Assembly: GCA_947259575.1 (NCBI GenBank)
Contig: CAMYMU010000025.1
Location: 1 to 64,000, forward strand
Reading direction: 5' to 3'
DNA length: 64,000 nt
Source: an uncultured Ectothiorhodospiraceae bacterium
Lineage (GTDB): Bacteria > Pseudomonadota > Gammaproteobacteria > UBA6429 > Thiohalophilaceae
Below are positions 22,047-31,046 of the stretch, in pieces. Both the position numbers and the translations under genes were made by a program. Under the pieces are notes generated by a model that saw only the letters and a program-made list of their open reading frames with translations, was not told the DNA's origin and searched no databases. Each line of letters opens with the position of its first letter. The first letter of the stretch is position 1.

Positions 22047-22151
22047 TTATCCACAACTTTGCGACTTCTTCGCTAAGCCCCTGTTTGGCCTTGGTTTAAT
22101 GGTTAAAGTCCCAGAATTTATGTTGACAGGACCCCGCCAAGACAGTAATCT
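22047..22151 (+). promoter_or_regulatory. DnaA box and rpmH promoter in the dnaA-rpmH gap
   Basis: The 321-bp dnaA-rpmH gap contains one perfect DnaA box TTATCCACA (22047-22055). A strong sigma70 promoter for rpmH has TTGACA (22123-22128), 17 bp, then TAATCT (22146-22151). The box may serve dnaA autoregulation or belong to the origin. Nothing else was recognised in the gap. Confidence 0.6.
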
Positions 22152-22238
22152 TGCCGCCTTTTCCGCCAGAGCCGACCCCATCTGAATTGGGCACGAATCC
22201 GGTGGACCATTTTAACGAGATAAATAGCGGTAGCGGCC

Positions 22239-22373
22239 ATGAAGAGACCATTTCAGCCAAGTAATATTAAGCGTAAGCGCACCCACGGTTTCCGTGCACG
22301 TATGAGCACACGTGGTGGTCGCAAAGTACTGAATGCCCGGCGCGCAAAAGGCCGTAAACGCCTAAGCGTATAA
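22239..22373 (+). CDS. rpmH: 50S ribosomal protein L34
   Basis: 44 residues, very basic, starting [20 protein letters not shown] and continuing [20 protein letters not shown]: the standard L34. It is the first gene of the rpmH-rnpA-yidD-yidC-mnmE cluster, divergent from dnaA. The promoter is at 22123-22151. Confidence 0.97.
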   Translation: MKRPFQPSNIKRKRTHGFRARMSTRGGRKVLNARRAKGRKRLSV

Positions 22374-22379
22374 ACAGCC

Positions 22380-22757
22380 ATTGATAGGCAATTACCAGTC
22401 AGCCAGAAAACGGGGCGATTCACTCGGCACCAACGGCTGATTCGGCCAGAACAGTTCAAGCGTGTTTTTACCAAGCCTATTCGTGTGGGCGATGATTATT
22501 TCTCGGTTCTCGGGCAAAATAACAATAAGCCAGTGGCGCGACTTGGTTTAGCGATTGCGCGCAAGCATATAAAAAAAGCCGTCGGTCGAAACCGGATAAA
22601 ACGTTTAACGCGAGAAAGTTTTCGACAAAACCAGCAACTGTTAGCCGGTTTTGATATCGTTGTCACTTTACGCAAAGATGCGAGTCGACTGGATAACGAG
22701 ACGATTCGCCAAAGTTTAACAAAACACTGGCATAGTCTGACTAAGAAAAAACTTTAA
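22380..22757 (+). CDS. rnpA: Ribonuclease P protein component, probable ATT start
   Basis: Protein subunit of RNase P, which matures tRNA 5' ends. The conserved core is clear: RFTRHQRLIRPEQFKRVF, ARLGLAIARKHIKKAVGRNR and IKRLTRESFRQNQQ. The frame has no ATG, GTG or TTG upstream of that first block. The first GTG is at 22485 and would delete about 35 residues including conserved ones. The only sensible initiator is ATT at 22380, six bases after the rpmH stop, giving 125 residues, a normal RnpA length. A CTG at 22437 is a weaker option. ATT starts are rare but known (E. coli infC). Confidence 0.85.
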   Translation: MDRQLPVSQKTGRFTRHQRLIRPEQFKRVFTKPIRVGDDYFSVLGQNNNKPVARLGLAIARKHIKKAVGRNRIKRLTRESFRQNQQLLAGFDIVVTLRKDASRLDNETIRQSLTKHWHSLTKKKL

Positions 22758-22760
22758 ATA

Positions 22761-23042
22761 ATGCGAAAAATACTCATAGCACTTATCAAGGTTTATCGCT
22801 TTACGTTGAGCCCTTTCATTGGCCAACATTGTCGCTTTACGCCAACGTGTTCACAGTACGCAACCGAAGCAATCGAACAGTACGGATCATTGAAGGGAAG
22901 CTGGATGGCGGTGAGACGTTTATCGAAGTGTCATCCTTTTCATACCGGTGGTTGGGATCCTGTGCCTGAAAATGCAGGGTCACAAAACATTCCGCAATCA
23001 ATGACCAGTCAAAATGAACTTAACCAGAATAAAGATAAATAA
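22761..23042 (+). CDS. yidD: Membrane protein insertion efficiency factor YidD
   Basis: 93 residues with the family core LIALIKVYRFTLSPFIGQHC, RFTPTCSQYATEAI and CHPFHTGGWDPVP. A small amphipathic membrane-associated protein that aids YidC-dependent insertion. It starts 3 nt after rnpA and ends 14 nt before yidC. The C-terminal 25 residues are polar and variable. Confidence 0.95.
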   Translation: MRKILIALIKVYRFTLSPFIGQHCRFTPTCSQYATEAIEQYGSLKGSWMAVRRLSKCHPFHTGGWDPVPENAGSQNIPQSMTSQNELNQNKDK

Positions 23043-23056
23043 GTAGTTAAAAAATT

Positions 23057-24793
23057 ATGGAACAACAACGCATTTTTCTCATTCTTCTCCTCGGTATGCT
23101 CACTGTGATGATGTATTTTCAGTGGCAGGAAGATTATGCTCCGAAACCAGCAACAACTGTTTCGCAGAGTGGAACCAGTGCTACTGATTTACCACCGACA
23201 CCAGGACAGCGGCAAGATGCCGGTGATGATTCGGCAATGCCAGTCCCAACCACACAATCAGGACCGGAAACAGTAACCAGTCAACCAGGACCAGAGGCAA
23301 CCACGACAACAAGTGGAAAAATCATTAGCGTTGAAACCGATGTCTATAAAATCTTAATCGACACACAGGGCGGTACGATCAAACAGGTCGACCTGGTGAA
23401 GTATCCTGTCTCTGTTGAACAACCTGACATGCCCTTCCGTTTAATGGACACATCGCGCGAGCGTAATTTTAATGCCCAGCAAGGCTTTCACATTTCACGC
23501 AATGATCCACAGTTAAAGTCACTGACCCCAACTTCTAGCACGGTCTATTCTACTTCTCAGGATAGTTACACAATGGACGGTGATGAGCTGGTTGTGGATT
23601 TAAACTGGACGAATAAACTGGGTATGACCTTTACCGAGCGTTTCAAATTTACTCGAGCAAGTTATGCCATTGAAGTAAGCCATGAGATCAACAACCCTAC
23701 TGATTTAACCTGGACTGGACATTCATTTGTACGTTTGGAGCGTTCGCCATCGGAAGATGAAGGTGGCGGTTTGGAAATGCTGCCAACCTACACGGGTGCC
23801 GTTTATTACAGCCCGGAAAATAAATATGACAAAGTCGATTTTGATGACATCGATGACAGTCGTGCCCCAGGACAAAAAGGTTACTTCGATGCGATTAATA
23901 GCGAATTTCCTGGTGGCTGGATTGCCATGATCGAACATTATTTTGTTGGTGCCTTTGTTCCACCAAAAGATGATGTCTATCGCTATTTCACGCACAGAAA
24001 ATCAAACTCACGCTATTGGATTGGCATGATGTCGACAGAAAAGACGATCAAGCCAAGAGAAAAACTGACCACAAGTTTACAGCTATATATCGGTCCAAAA
24101 ATCCAGAAAGATCTGGAAGTCCTCGCACCTGGTCTTGAGTTGTCGGTCGATTTTGGTTGGTTAACATTTTTATCCAAACCATTGTTCTGGTTACTCGATA
24201 TGATTCACAGCTTCGTTGGTAACTGGGGTTGGTCGATTATCCTGTTAACATTATTAATTAAGTTAGTGTTCTATAAGCTTTCAGAGACAAGTTATAAATC
24301 AATGGCGCGCATGAAGAAACTGGCGCCGCGCATGAAACAGATCAGTGAACGATATGCTGATGATCGCCAACGTAAGGGTCAGGCGATCATGGAGCTGTAT
24401 AAGAAAGAGAAGGTCAACCCGATGGGTGGCTGTTTACCTATTCTGATCCAGATCCCGGTGTTTATCGCACTATATTATGTATTGCTCGAAAGTGTCGAGT
24501 TACGCCAGGCACCGTTTATGTTCTGGTTGAATGATCTGTCGTTAAAAGATCCATATTTTGTTCTGCCGTTGATCATGGGTGCCTCGATGTTCTTCCAGCA
24601 GAAACTCAACCCACCGCCACCTGATCCGATGCAGGCAAAAATGATGATGATGTTGCCGTTTGTCTTCACCGTCTTGTTCCTGTTCTTCCCATCAGGGTTG
24701 GTTCTGTACTGGGTCGTCAACAACCTGCTTTCTATCGCGCAGCAGTGGTATATCACGCGCGTAGTGATGGACGAGAAACGAGCCAGAGACTAA
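23057..24793 (+). CDS. yidC: Membrane protein insertase YidC
   Basis: 578 residues of the long gram-negative type. An N-terminal signal anchor (ILLLGMLTVMMYFQWQ) is followed by a Ser/Thr/Pro-rich linker, a large periplasmic domain (about residues 90-340), and the conserved five-helix C-terminal region. That region contains WGWSIILLTLLIKLVFY and MGGCLPILIQIPVFIALYY. It inserts and folds inner-membrane proteins, with or without SecYEG. Confidence 0.97.
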   Translation: MEQQRIFLILLLGMLTVMMYFQWQEDYAPKPATTVSQSGTSATDLPPTPGQRQDAGDDSAMPVPTTQSGPETVTSQPGPEATTTTSGKIISVETDVYKILIDTQGGTIKQVDLVKYPVSVEQPDMPFRLMDTSRERNFNAQQGFHISRNDPQLKSLTPTSSTVYSTSQDSYTMDGDELVVDLNWTNKLGMTFTERFKFTRASYAIEVSHEINNPTDLTWTGHSFVRLERSPSEDEGGGLEMLPTYTGAVYYSPENKYDKVDFDDIDDSRAPGQKGYFDAINSEFPGGWIAMIEHYFVGAFVPPKDDVYRYFTHRKSNSRYWIGMMSTEKTIKPREKLTTSLQLYIGPKIQKDLEVLAPGLELSVDFGWLTFLSKPLFWLLDMIHSFVGNWGWSIILLTLLIKLVFYKLSETSYKSMARMKKLAPRMKQISERYADDRQRKGQAIMELYKKEKVNPMGGCLPILIQIPVFIALYYVLLESVELRQAPFMFWLNDLSLKDPYFVLPLIMGASMFFQQKLNPPPPDPMQAKMMMMLPFVFTVLFLFFPSGLVLYWVVNNLLSIAQQWYITRVVMDEKRARD

Positions 24794-24845
24794 TAAGCCA
24801 GGAAGAACCGCTCTATTTAACTGTTACACTTGTTGCTAACTAGGT

Positions 24846-26243
24846 ATGACAGTGATGACCGTTAACGCTAAGCAACCAGAGACGACAAATTTAGAAACGA
24901 TTGCTGCCCTGGCAACCCCAGTTGGCCGTGGTGGCGTAGGAATCGTCCGTGTTTCAGGTCAACAGGCGGCTAAAATAGCCGAACACATCCTGGGCCGCTG
25001 CCCCCAACCCCGATTGGCAGAATATTTACCCTTTAAAAATGCCGAAGGCGAGGTTATCGACCAGGGCATCGCCCTCTTTTTCAAAGGCCCTCATTCTTTT
25101 ACCGGCGAAGATGTTCTCGAGTTGCAGGGCCATGGCGGACCTGTGGTTATGGATATGCTCCTGCATGCAGTGACCCATTTTGGTGCCAGGCTGGCACGAA
25201 GCGGCGAATTCAGCGAACGGGCCTTTTTGAATGACAAAATGGACCTGACCCAGGCCGAGGCCATCGCCGATTTAATCGATGCCGGTTCTGAACAAGCAGC
25301 CCGGACCGCAATGCGCTCACTGCAAGGTGCGTTTTCGACCGAAGTCCATGATCTGGTCAAGCAAGTGACCGAATTAAGGATTTATGTCGAAGCGGCGATG
25401 GATTTTCCCGAAGAAGAGATTGATTTCATCTCTGAGGGCAAAATCAGCGAAAAAATTGCTGAGCAACAGCAAACCCTGGATTCCATCTTCGAACGCGCAG
25501 CACAGGGGAGTTTGATTCGGGAAGGGATAAATCTGGTACTAGTCGGCCGGCCTAATGCAGGTAAGTCCTCACTACTGAATGCCCTGGCCCAGCGGGAAGC
25601 GGCGATTGTCACAGATGTGCCAGGCACAACCCGGGATATCGTCAAAGAAGTCATTATGCTCGATGGCCTGCCGGTGCATTTGCTGGATACGGCCGGATTG
25701 CGTGAAACGGAAGATGTGGTCGAAAAAGAAGGCATGCGGCGTACCTGGGATGCCATTTCACAGGCCGATGTGATGATCCTCCTCATCGATGATACCGATG
25801 GGTTTAGCAGTATTGAGCAGGATATTATTGATCAGTGCCCGGATTCGGTGTCGATTGTCATTCTATTCAATAAATGCGATCAGTCTGGCCAGGCGCCAGG
25901 GGTGCTGACCGAACTTGATCCGGATTTGGCAAAACATACCAGCCTGGCAATTTCTGCCAAAACCGGGGCTGGCGTGGATGAGTTGATAAGTTGTATCAAA
26001 CAACTGGCGGGGATGCAGGCAACGGGCGAAGGTGCTTACATGGCCCGCCGCCGACATCTGCTAGAGTTAACTAACGCACAATCCCATTTGGAACTGGCAC
26101 AACAACAGGCCCAGCAAAATGAGGGTGAGCTGATTGCCGAGGAACTGAAACTGGTGCAGCAGGCATTAGGTCAGATTACCGGTGAAGTCACCAGCGATGA
26201 CCTGTTGGGAAAAATCTTCAGCGAATTTTGTATCGGTAAATAG
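24846..26243 (+). CDS. mnmE: tRNA modification GTPase MnmE
   Basis: 465 residues. The N-terminal folate-binding domain has ETIAALATPVGRGGVGIVRV. The G domain within the helical domain shows GRPNAGKSSLLNAL (G1), DVPGTTRDIV (G2), DTAGLRE (G3) and NKCD (G4). The C terminus is FCIGK, whose Cys is typical. With MnmG it modifies the wobble uridine of several tRNAs. mnmG does not follow here, unlike in some relatives. Confidence 0.97.
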   Translation: MTVMTVNAKQPETTNLETIAALATPVGRGGVGIVRVSGQQAAKIAEHILGRCPQPRLAEYLPFKNAEGEVIDQGIALFFKGPHSFTGEDVLELQGHGGPVVMDMLLHAVTHFGARLARSGEFSERAFLNDKMDLTQAEAIADLIDAGSEQAARTAMRSLQGAFSTEVHDLVKQVTELRIYVEAAMDFPEEEIDFISEGKISEKIAEQQQTLDSIFERAAQGSLIREGINLVLVGRPNAGKSSLLNALAQREAAIVTDVPGTTRDIVKEVIMLDGLPVHLLDTAGLRETEDVVEKEGMRRTWDAISQADVMILLIDDTDGFSSIEQDIIDQCPDSVSIVILFNKCDQSGQAPGVLTELDPDLAKHTSLAISAKTGAGVDELISCIKQLAGMQATGEGAYMARRRHLLELTNAQSHLELAQQQAQQNEGELIAEELKLVQQALGQITGEVTSDDLLGKIFSEFCIGK

Positions 26244-26252
26244 CTAAATATT

Positions 26253-27359
26253 ATGGTGAGTTCTCAATTACAGTTTAAGCTCATTTTCGTGTTTTCACTA
26301 TTAGTGCTGCTTCCAGCTTGCTCAACGCTTAGCTATTACGGCCAGGCAATTTCGGGTCATATGGATTTAATCTCTAAACAGCGTCCGATCGAAGATGTCA
26401 TTGAAGACAAAACCGCAGCAACGACATTAAAGCAAAAACTGATTTTATCCTTGCGCGCAAGACAATTTGCCACGCAAGAGCTGCATTTACCCGATAACGA
26501 AAGTTATTCGCAATATGCTGATCTTGAACGTCCCTATGTTGTCTGGAATGTGGTTGCTACCCCGCCTTATTCAATCAAACCCCAAGAGTGGTGTTATTTA
26601 TTTGTTGGCTGTCTAAGTTACCGTGGTGTGTTTGATAAAACCGAAGCGGAACAACTTGCCGCTGAACTCAGGCAGGCAGGACAGGATGTCTCAGTGTTTG
26701 GTAGCGCAGCCTATTCGACCTTGGGTTATTTTGATGACCCGCTATTAAACACAATGATGCGTCACGGCGATGCAAATTTAATTGGTGTGATTTTCCATGA
26801 GCTCGCTCATCAAACGGTGTATGTTGAAAGCGATACCGCCTTTAATGAAGCCTTTGCCTCTACGGTCGAACAAGAAGGCCTGCGTCGCTGGTTTAATAAA
26901 GTGGGTAATCCCGACGAATATGAAAAATATTTGCAAAAGAAACAATTGCGCCATGAATTTTATGCGTTGATTACACGCACCCGAGAAGCATTGGAAAATG
27001 CTTTCGAGATATCAGAGCCAGAAAAAGAAAAGCAGCGGCAAAAGACGGCAATCTATAATGCCTTCAAGCAGGAATATAAAACCTGGAGTGAGAGCCGTGG
27101 ATATCATGCCTTTGATAACTGGATGCAAAGGGATCTCAATAACTCACACCTGGCCTTGATTGCCACTTACCAGGACCTGGTTCCAACGTTTATTAATATG
27201 CTTGACTCAGTAGACGGTGATTTAAAAAAGTTTTATGAAATGGTCGAGACAATTGGTGAAAAAGATAAAGAAACACGTGAGACACTTTTAGCCTTGTATA
27301 AAGGCATAAAAACGACATCACGTGAGAATGTAAATTACGACACCCTAAGCAAGAAGTAG
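26253..27359 (+). CDS. Putative lipoprotein metallopeptidase (COG4324 type)
   Basis: 368 residues. The signal peptide ends in a lipobox-like VLLPACSTL, so an envelope lipoprotein is likely. Zinc-protease motif HELAHQ with a downstream Glu in FNEAFAS, as in the predicted aminopeptidase family COG4324. The next region is helical and charged. It starts 9 nt after mnmE and may be co-transcribed. The substrate is unknown. Confidence 0.85.
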   Translation: MVSSQLQFKLIFVFSLLVLLPACSTLSYYGQAISGHMDLISKQRPIEDVIEDKTAATTLKQKLILSLRARQFATQELHLPDNESYSQYADLERPYVVWNVVATPPYSIKPQEWCYLFVGCLSYRGVFDKTEAEQLAAELRQAGQDVSVFGSAAYSTLGYFDDPLLNTMMRHGDANLIGVIFHELAHQTVYVESDTAFNEAFASTVEQEGLRRWFNKVGNPDEYEKYLQKKQLRHEFYALITRTREALENAFEISEPEKEKQRQKTAIYNAFKQEYKTWSESRGYHAFDNWMQRDLNNSHLALIATYQDLVPTFINMLDSVDGDLKKFYEMVETIGEKDKETRETLLALYKGIKTTSRENVNYDTLSKK

Positions 27360-27372
27360 TGAGATCAATACA

Positions 27373-27912
27373 ATGGCTAATCCTTTACAAGAGCAACTTA
27401 TTAAAGCTGGTTTAGCCAGCAAACAGCAAGTACACAATGCTAAAAAAGATAAGAACAAACAGAAAAAACAACAGGGCTCTAAAAAGCTAAAAGTAGATGA
27501 GACTAAACTAAAGGCACAACAGGCGGCAAAAGAAAAAGCCGAGCGTGATCGTGAACTCAATAAGCGAAAAGAAGAGGAGGCGCGAAAAAAAGCAATCTCC
27601 GCCGAGATTAATGATCTTATTATTAAAAATGCATTAAAACGCAGTGACGATTATGAAATAGCTTATAACTTCGAACACCGAGGTAAAGTAAAGCGAATAT
27701 ATATAAATGAAGAATTAAAGCAGAGAATTATAAATGGTGAGTTAGGTATCGCACGCATAGAGGGTCGCTATGAACTGGTGCCGAAACTGATAGCAGAGAA
27801 GATACAACAAAGAAACGAAAAGCGAATAGTGTTATTCACAGAAGAAGAAAAGCGCGAAGATGAAAATGACCCTTATGCTGAGTTCAAGATCCCCGATGAT
27901 TTGACCTGGTAA
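27373..27912 (+). CDS. DUF2058 family protein (YaiL-like)
   Basis: 179 residues, cytosolic. Starts NPLQEQLIKAGLASKQQV, then a highly charged Lys/Gln-rich coiled-coil region (residues 25-75), then a C-terminal domain with YNFEHRGKVKRIYI. This matches the nucleoprotein/polynucleotide-associated family that includes E. coli YaiL. Function is unsettled. Confidence 0.85.
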   Translation: MANPLQEQLIKAGLASKQQVHNAKKDKNKQKKQQGSKKLKVDETKLKAQQAAKEKAERDRELNKRKEEEARKKAISAEINDLIIKNALKRSDDYEIAYNFEHRGKVKRIYINEELKQRIINGELGIARIEGRYELVPKLIAEKIQQRNEKRIVLFTEEEKREDENDPYAEFKIPDDLTW

Positions 27913-27916
27913 GCGA

Positions 27917-28189
27917 CTACTTCATGTAATCAACAATACCGTGCCATAGTCGTCCAATAACGGTTGCGCAGAAATTTTCTAACATGAAAAACCCTGATAG
28001 CGCCATTATCCCTGTAAAAATATAAACTAATTTGAAAGAAGAAAATATATAAGCCCCTTCGAAAGAAAAGGCGGCCACGATCAAAAACCATATAACAAGC
28101 CCGGTAAAGAAACTAATTAAGGCAGATAAGAATGCAACAGCAATTCTATCTGTAAGCGTAACTTTTTCTTGTTTGCTGATGATGGATAC
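27917..28189 (-). pseudogene. Small membrane ORF without a canonical start
   Basis: A 90-codon open frame on the minus strand with two to three hydrophobic helices, such as LISFFTGLVIWFLIVAAFSF and LVYIFTGIMALSGFF, ending DYMK. The coding character is good. The only ATGs are deep inside the frame; no ATG or GTG is found at the 5' end, where a GTA codon occupies the expected start. It is either a gene that lost its start or one using a rare initiator. It lies 8 nt after the YCII-like gene. Family unknown. Confidence 0.4.
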
Positions 28190-28197
28190 CTTACTTG

Positions 28198-28518
28198 TTA
28201 CTGAGCAGGCATTTCCATCATCTCAGACACCTCTAGTGAACCACCAATCTCAAGAAAGGGGCAATCCTGTGCAATCGCGAGCGCGGCCTCAATGGATTCT
28301 GCTTTAAGAATCGAGAAGCCAGACATGGCACTACTTCCGCCTTCTCTTACCGTTCCATCAGAGCTTACTGTATTTGTATCTTTTAATGGGATAGTAGGGA
28401 TGACAACCGAGTCACCGAGCGATTTTAGCCAGCCCATATATTTTTCAAAATGCTGACTAGCTTCCTCTGGGCTGGATGGCTGATTACCGCCTAGATAAAC
28501 AAGTACGAATTGCTTCAT
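28198..28518 (-). CDS. YCII-related (DGPF) domain protein
   Basis: 106 residues with the YCII fold pattern: MKQFVLVYLGG, SPEEASQHFEKYMGWLKSLG, GFSILKAESIEAALAIAQDC and PFLEIGGSLEV. The family is small and dimeric with unclear roles. Its start overlaps the end of the GNAT gene by 4 nt, so the two form an operon. Confidence 0.85.
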   Translation of the reverse strand: MKQFVLVYLGGNQPSSPEEASQHFEKYMGWLKSLGDSVVIPTIPLKDTNTVSSDGTVREGGSSAMSGFSILKAESIEAALAIAQDCPFLEIGGSLEVSEMMEMPAQ

Positions 28519-29612
28519 TTTATTTTCCTCTTACATTTCCTCATGATCCCCACGGGGGATAATAATTCGACCAACTGTTCAACCCAGCCTGCGGGCTTCA
28601 CCCTTGTCACACAACTCAATGCGAAACGTTCCCTGCGCTCAGACATCCAGTCCTGCTTGTAACGATCGTTACCCGTCAGAAAGTCGATCTCATCGACCTG
28701 ATCCGTATCGATCACATATTCCATCAGGAAACTGGTCAGTATTGAACCCGGTGAATATTGCTTCCACGCCTCATCATACGCCAGCCTGAATATACTCGCT
28801 TTAGCGTCAAGTACAAACCAGAGCTGTGCCGCGATTGGCTGCCCCTTTACATAAAGAACCGCGAGTCTTGACCAGCCCTGGCCAGATGATCCCCTAGCAG
28901 AAGATTTAGTATTGGAAAATCCCTCAACGATGCCATCCAGAAAGTTTGTATACTGTTCATTCGCCTTCCAACTAGCGGTATAGACCGCATAATAATCAGG
29001 CATGGCCGCTGGTACTTCGTCGCCTGTATAAAGACGAATCTGGTAACCGTGCTCTCGATCAAGTTTACGCCTCTTACGAGATATCGTATTCCGCAGCCTG
29101 GCAGGACGGCCTGCCATATAGTCCTTAAAAGACTGACCCTGGACGCGATAAATCCAGTTATAAAACCGAAAATAGCGTTCACAGCGATATCCGGCGGATT
29201 CCAGAGTTCGTTGCAAACCAACTATTCCATTGTCATTGTCAGCGACCGGCTCCAATAGTAATGAATCAACAGGCAATAGACTCAGGCCCTGCACCAGGCA
29301 CGTAAGAATCTGCTCTTGATCATGTTCTGGGTCGGCAAGTAGAAGACTATAATGGGTGGTGTATCGGTGCTTGAGCGAGACAAAGTTATTCCCTCCACTT
29401 CGTATCAGAGGCAGAATTGCCAGCACTTTATTTTCCGGCTCTAGACTATCAACGACACAGGCCAGCAGCATAGTCTCATCACCTTCAAGTGCCCGGGTCA
29501 AATTTTGAAACCAGGGGCGCGAGTAAAAGAGACTGTGTTTCTCTGCTTGCGCAAAGAGTGCATTAGCACGGTCGGATAACTGGTCCCAGTCGGCGTAACA
29601 AGCGAACTTCAT
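28515..29612 (-). CDS. GNAT acetyltransferase, BioF2/CelD-like
   Basis: 365 residues resembling the double-GNAT CelD/BioF2-like family (COG5653). Features are LFYSRPWFQNLTRAL near the N terminus, RPARLRNTISRKRRKLDRE in the middle, and the acyl-CoA-binding-like IAAQLWFVLDAKASIFRLAY and PGSILTSFLMEYVI. Family members often act in polysaccharide or cell-envelope synthesis. The acceptor is unknown. Confidence 0.75.
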   Translation of the reverse strand: MKFACYADWDQLSDRANALFAQAEKHSLFYSRPWFQNLTRALEGDETMLLACVVDSLEPENKVLAILPLIRSGGNNFVSLKHRYTTHYSLLLADPEHDQEQILTCLVQGLSLLPVDSLLLEPVADNDNGIVGLQRTLESAGYRCERYFRFYNWIYRVQGQSFKDYMAGRPARLRNTISRKRRKLDREHGYQIRLYTGDEVPAAMPDYYAVYTASWKANEQYTNFLDGIVEGFSNTKSSARGSSGQGWSRLAVLYVKGQPIAAQLWFVLDAKASIFRLAYDEAWKQYSPGSILTSFLMEYVIDTDQVDEIDFLTGNDRYKQDWMSERRERFALSCVTRVKPAGWVEQLVELLSPVGIMRKCKRKIK

Positions 29613-29627
29613 TAACTAGAAAAAAGC

Positions 29628-29930
29628 TTAATCATCGGCGAACGGATCATCAGAGACAAAGATGTTGAGATAGGGCGCATAGGTTAGTACTGCGCCTTGC
29701 ATGAACCCCAGGTTATCGAAGGCGTCTATTACTTGTATCTGAAAGTCTTCATTTTGTGTGTCTGTTTTTAGTGTTTCCAGGGCAGATAGTAAAGGTTCGA
29801 TTTCCTGGTTATCTAGATACGTATTGAGCATCTGGAGTGCGATGTCGATATCAGCAACTTGAATGATTTGCCCTTTGTTTTTTATTTTATCGACGGTATT
29901 CTTCGACTTGTCATTTGTTTTACCAACCAA
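29628..29930 (-). CDS. Hypothetical protein
   Basis: 100 residues, acidic in the C-terminal part (VSDDPFADD). Helical, soluble, with a Lys-rich N terminus. No family was recognised; it has the look of a small regulatory protein but no function is claimed. It lies 15 nt upstream of the GNAT gene and is probably in the same operon. Confidence 0.55.
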   Translation of the reverse strand: MVGKTNDKSKNTVDKIKNKGQIIQVADIDIALQMLNTYLDNQEIEPLLSALETLKTDTQNEDFQIQVIDAFDNLGFMQGAVLTYAPYLNIFVSDDPFADD

Positions 29931-30043
29931 TGTGAATTACTCCGAGGGCTGTAGCGGCTGGGTGTTCCGCACCATGAATGTACCCATGCTTATGTGTTTT
30001 GCATTGATTTCAGCATATTTTAAGGTTAAATCACTATATCAGA

Positions 30044-30919
30044 TTAATTTAAGTGCTTGCCTTCAAACAAATCTTTTTTTTGATTAATCGCACTAATCAT
30101 ATGATCGCGAAAAGTTAGTACTCGCGCGGTACGTTTTAAGTCGGGATGTAGTAAAACCCAGAGTCCCAAGTCGTAAGCGGGGTCTGGCTCACAGTAGCGG
30201 ACTAGTTCTTGATCAGCATCACCCATAAAGCAGGGAAGGATGGAAACCCCCAGGTCTTCTTTTATTGCTGCGATTGTTAATAAGGTATCATCACTAATAA
30301 AGTTATGTGGTTGTTCACCACAGGCCTGTTTTGTCCAGGCTTTATGAAATCCGCAACAATCCACACCAATCCATTTGGGTTCGCGATGTTGCTGTCGAAG
30401 TTTTTCTATATAGGTACGACTGCCATAGATCGTTGAAGCCACGGTAACAACTCGTTTACCGATTAAGGTATCAGGCGGTGAGTTGGTCAGGCGGATCGCC
30501 ACATCCGCATCACGCTGGGAAAGACTGGCGTCCAGATTGGAAACGACAATATGCAGTTTTACCAATGGATGTTGATTGCTGAACTGAGCAAACATGGGCA
30601 TCAGAACGGTAGAGGCCATATTGTTGATCGCCGTGACCCGCAATGGCCCAATCAGCTGGGTATCTTTTCCGATCAGCGCACCATCCACGCCGAGTACTTC
30701 ACGCTCAATATTGGTCGCGGCTTCCTTAACGTGCTCACCTGCCTGGGTGAGTTCATAGCCGCCGGTTTTGCGTTCAATCAGGCGGGCACCCAGATTCAGT
30801 TCGAATTGGCGCATGCGCCGGGAGATAGTCGAGTGCTGAACGCCCAGCTGTTTGGCCGCGCCGCTGATAGAACCGCTACGGGCCACGGCCAGAAAGAGTC
30901 TCAGATCATCCCAGTTCAT
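30044..30919 (-). CDS. LysR-family transcriptional regulator
   Basis: About 291 residues from MNWDDLRLFL, with AAGGAG 12 bases upstream; a start ten codons earlier is possible. N-terminal winged helix: FLAVARSGSISGAAKQLGVQ and HSTISRRMRQFELNLGARL. The C-terminal part is the periplasmic-binding-like effector domain. Divergent from the nitrilase gene across 127 bp, a classic LysR target arrangement, so it likely controls the nitrilase. Confidence 0.92.
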   Translation of the reverse strand: MNWDDLRLFLAVARSGSISGAAKQLGVQHSTISRRMRQFELNLGARLIERKTGGYELTQAGEHVKEAATNIEREVLGVDGALIGKDTQLIGPLRVTAINNMASTVLMPMFAQFSNQHPLVKLHIVVSNLDASLSQRDADVAIRLTNSPPDTLIGKRVVTVASTIYGSRTYIEKLRQQHREPKWIGVDCCGFHKAWTKQACGEQPHNFISDDTLLTIAAIKEDLGVSILPCFMGDADQELVRYCEPDPAYDLGLWVLLHPDLKRTARVLTFRDHMISAINQKKDLFEGKHLN

Positions 30920-31046
30920 CTCAGCGCACATCTCCTTGTTTCTGTGCATTTTTGCACATTATGTTTCGTTTTATTGCCAATTGTAAGTAAAAATAATCAA
31001 TATAGACTGTTTATTAAACAAGTCATCACATATTTGGAGCAGTGAC

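Noticed and set aside
22485-22757. rnpA starting at GTG 22485
   Set aside because: Would remove the conserved N-terminal RFTRHQRLIRPEQFKRVF block.
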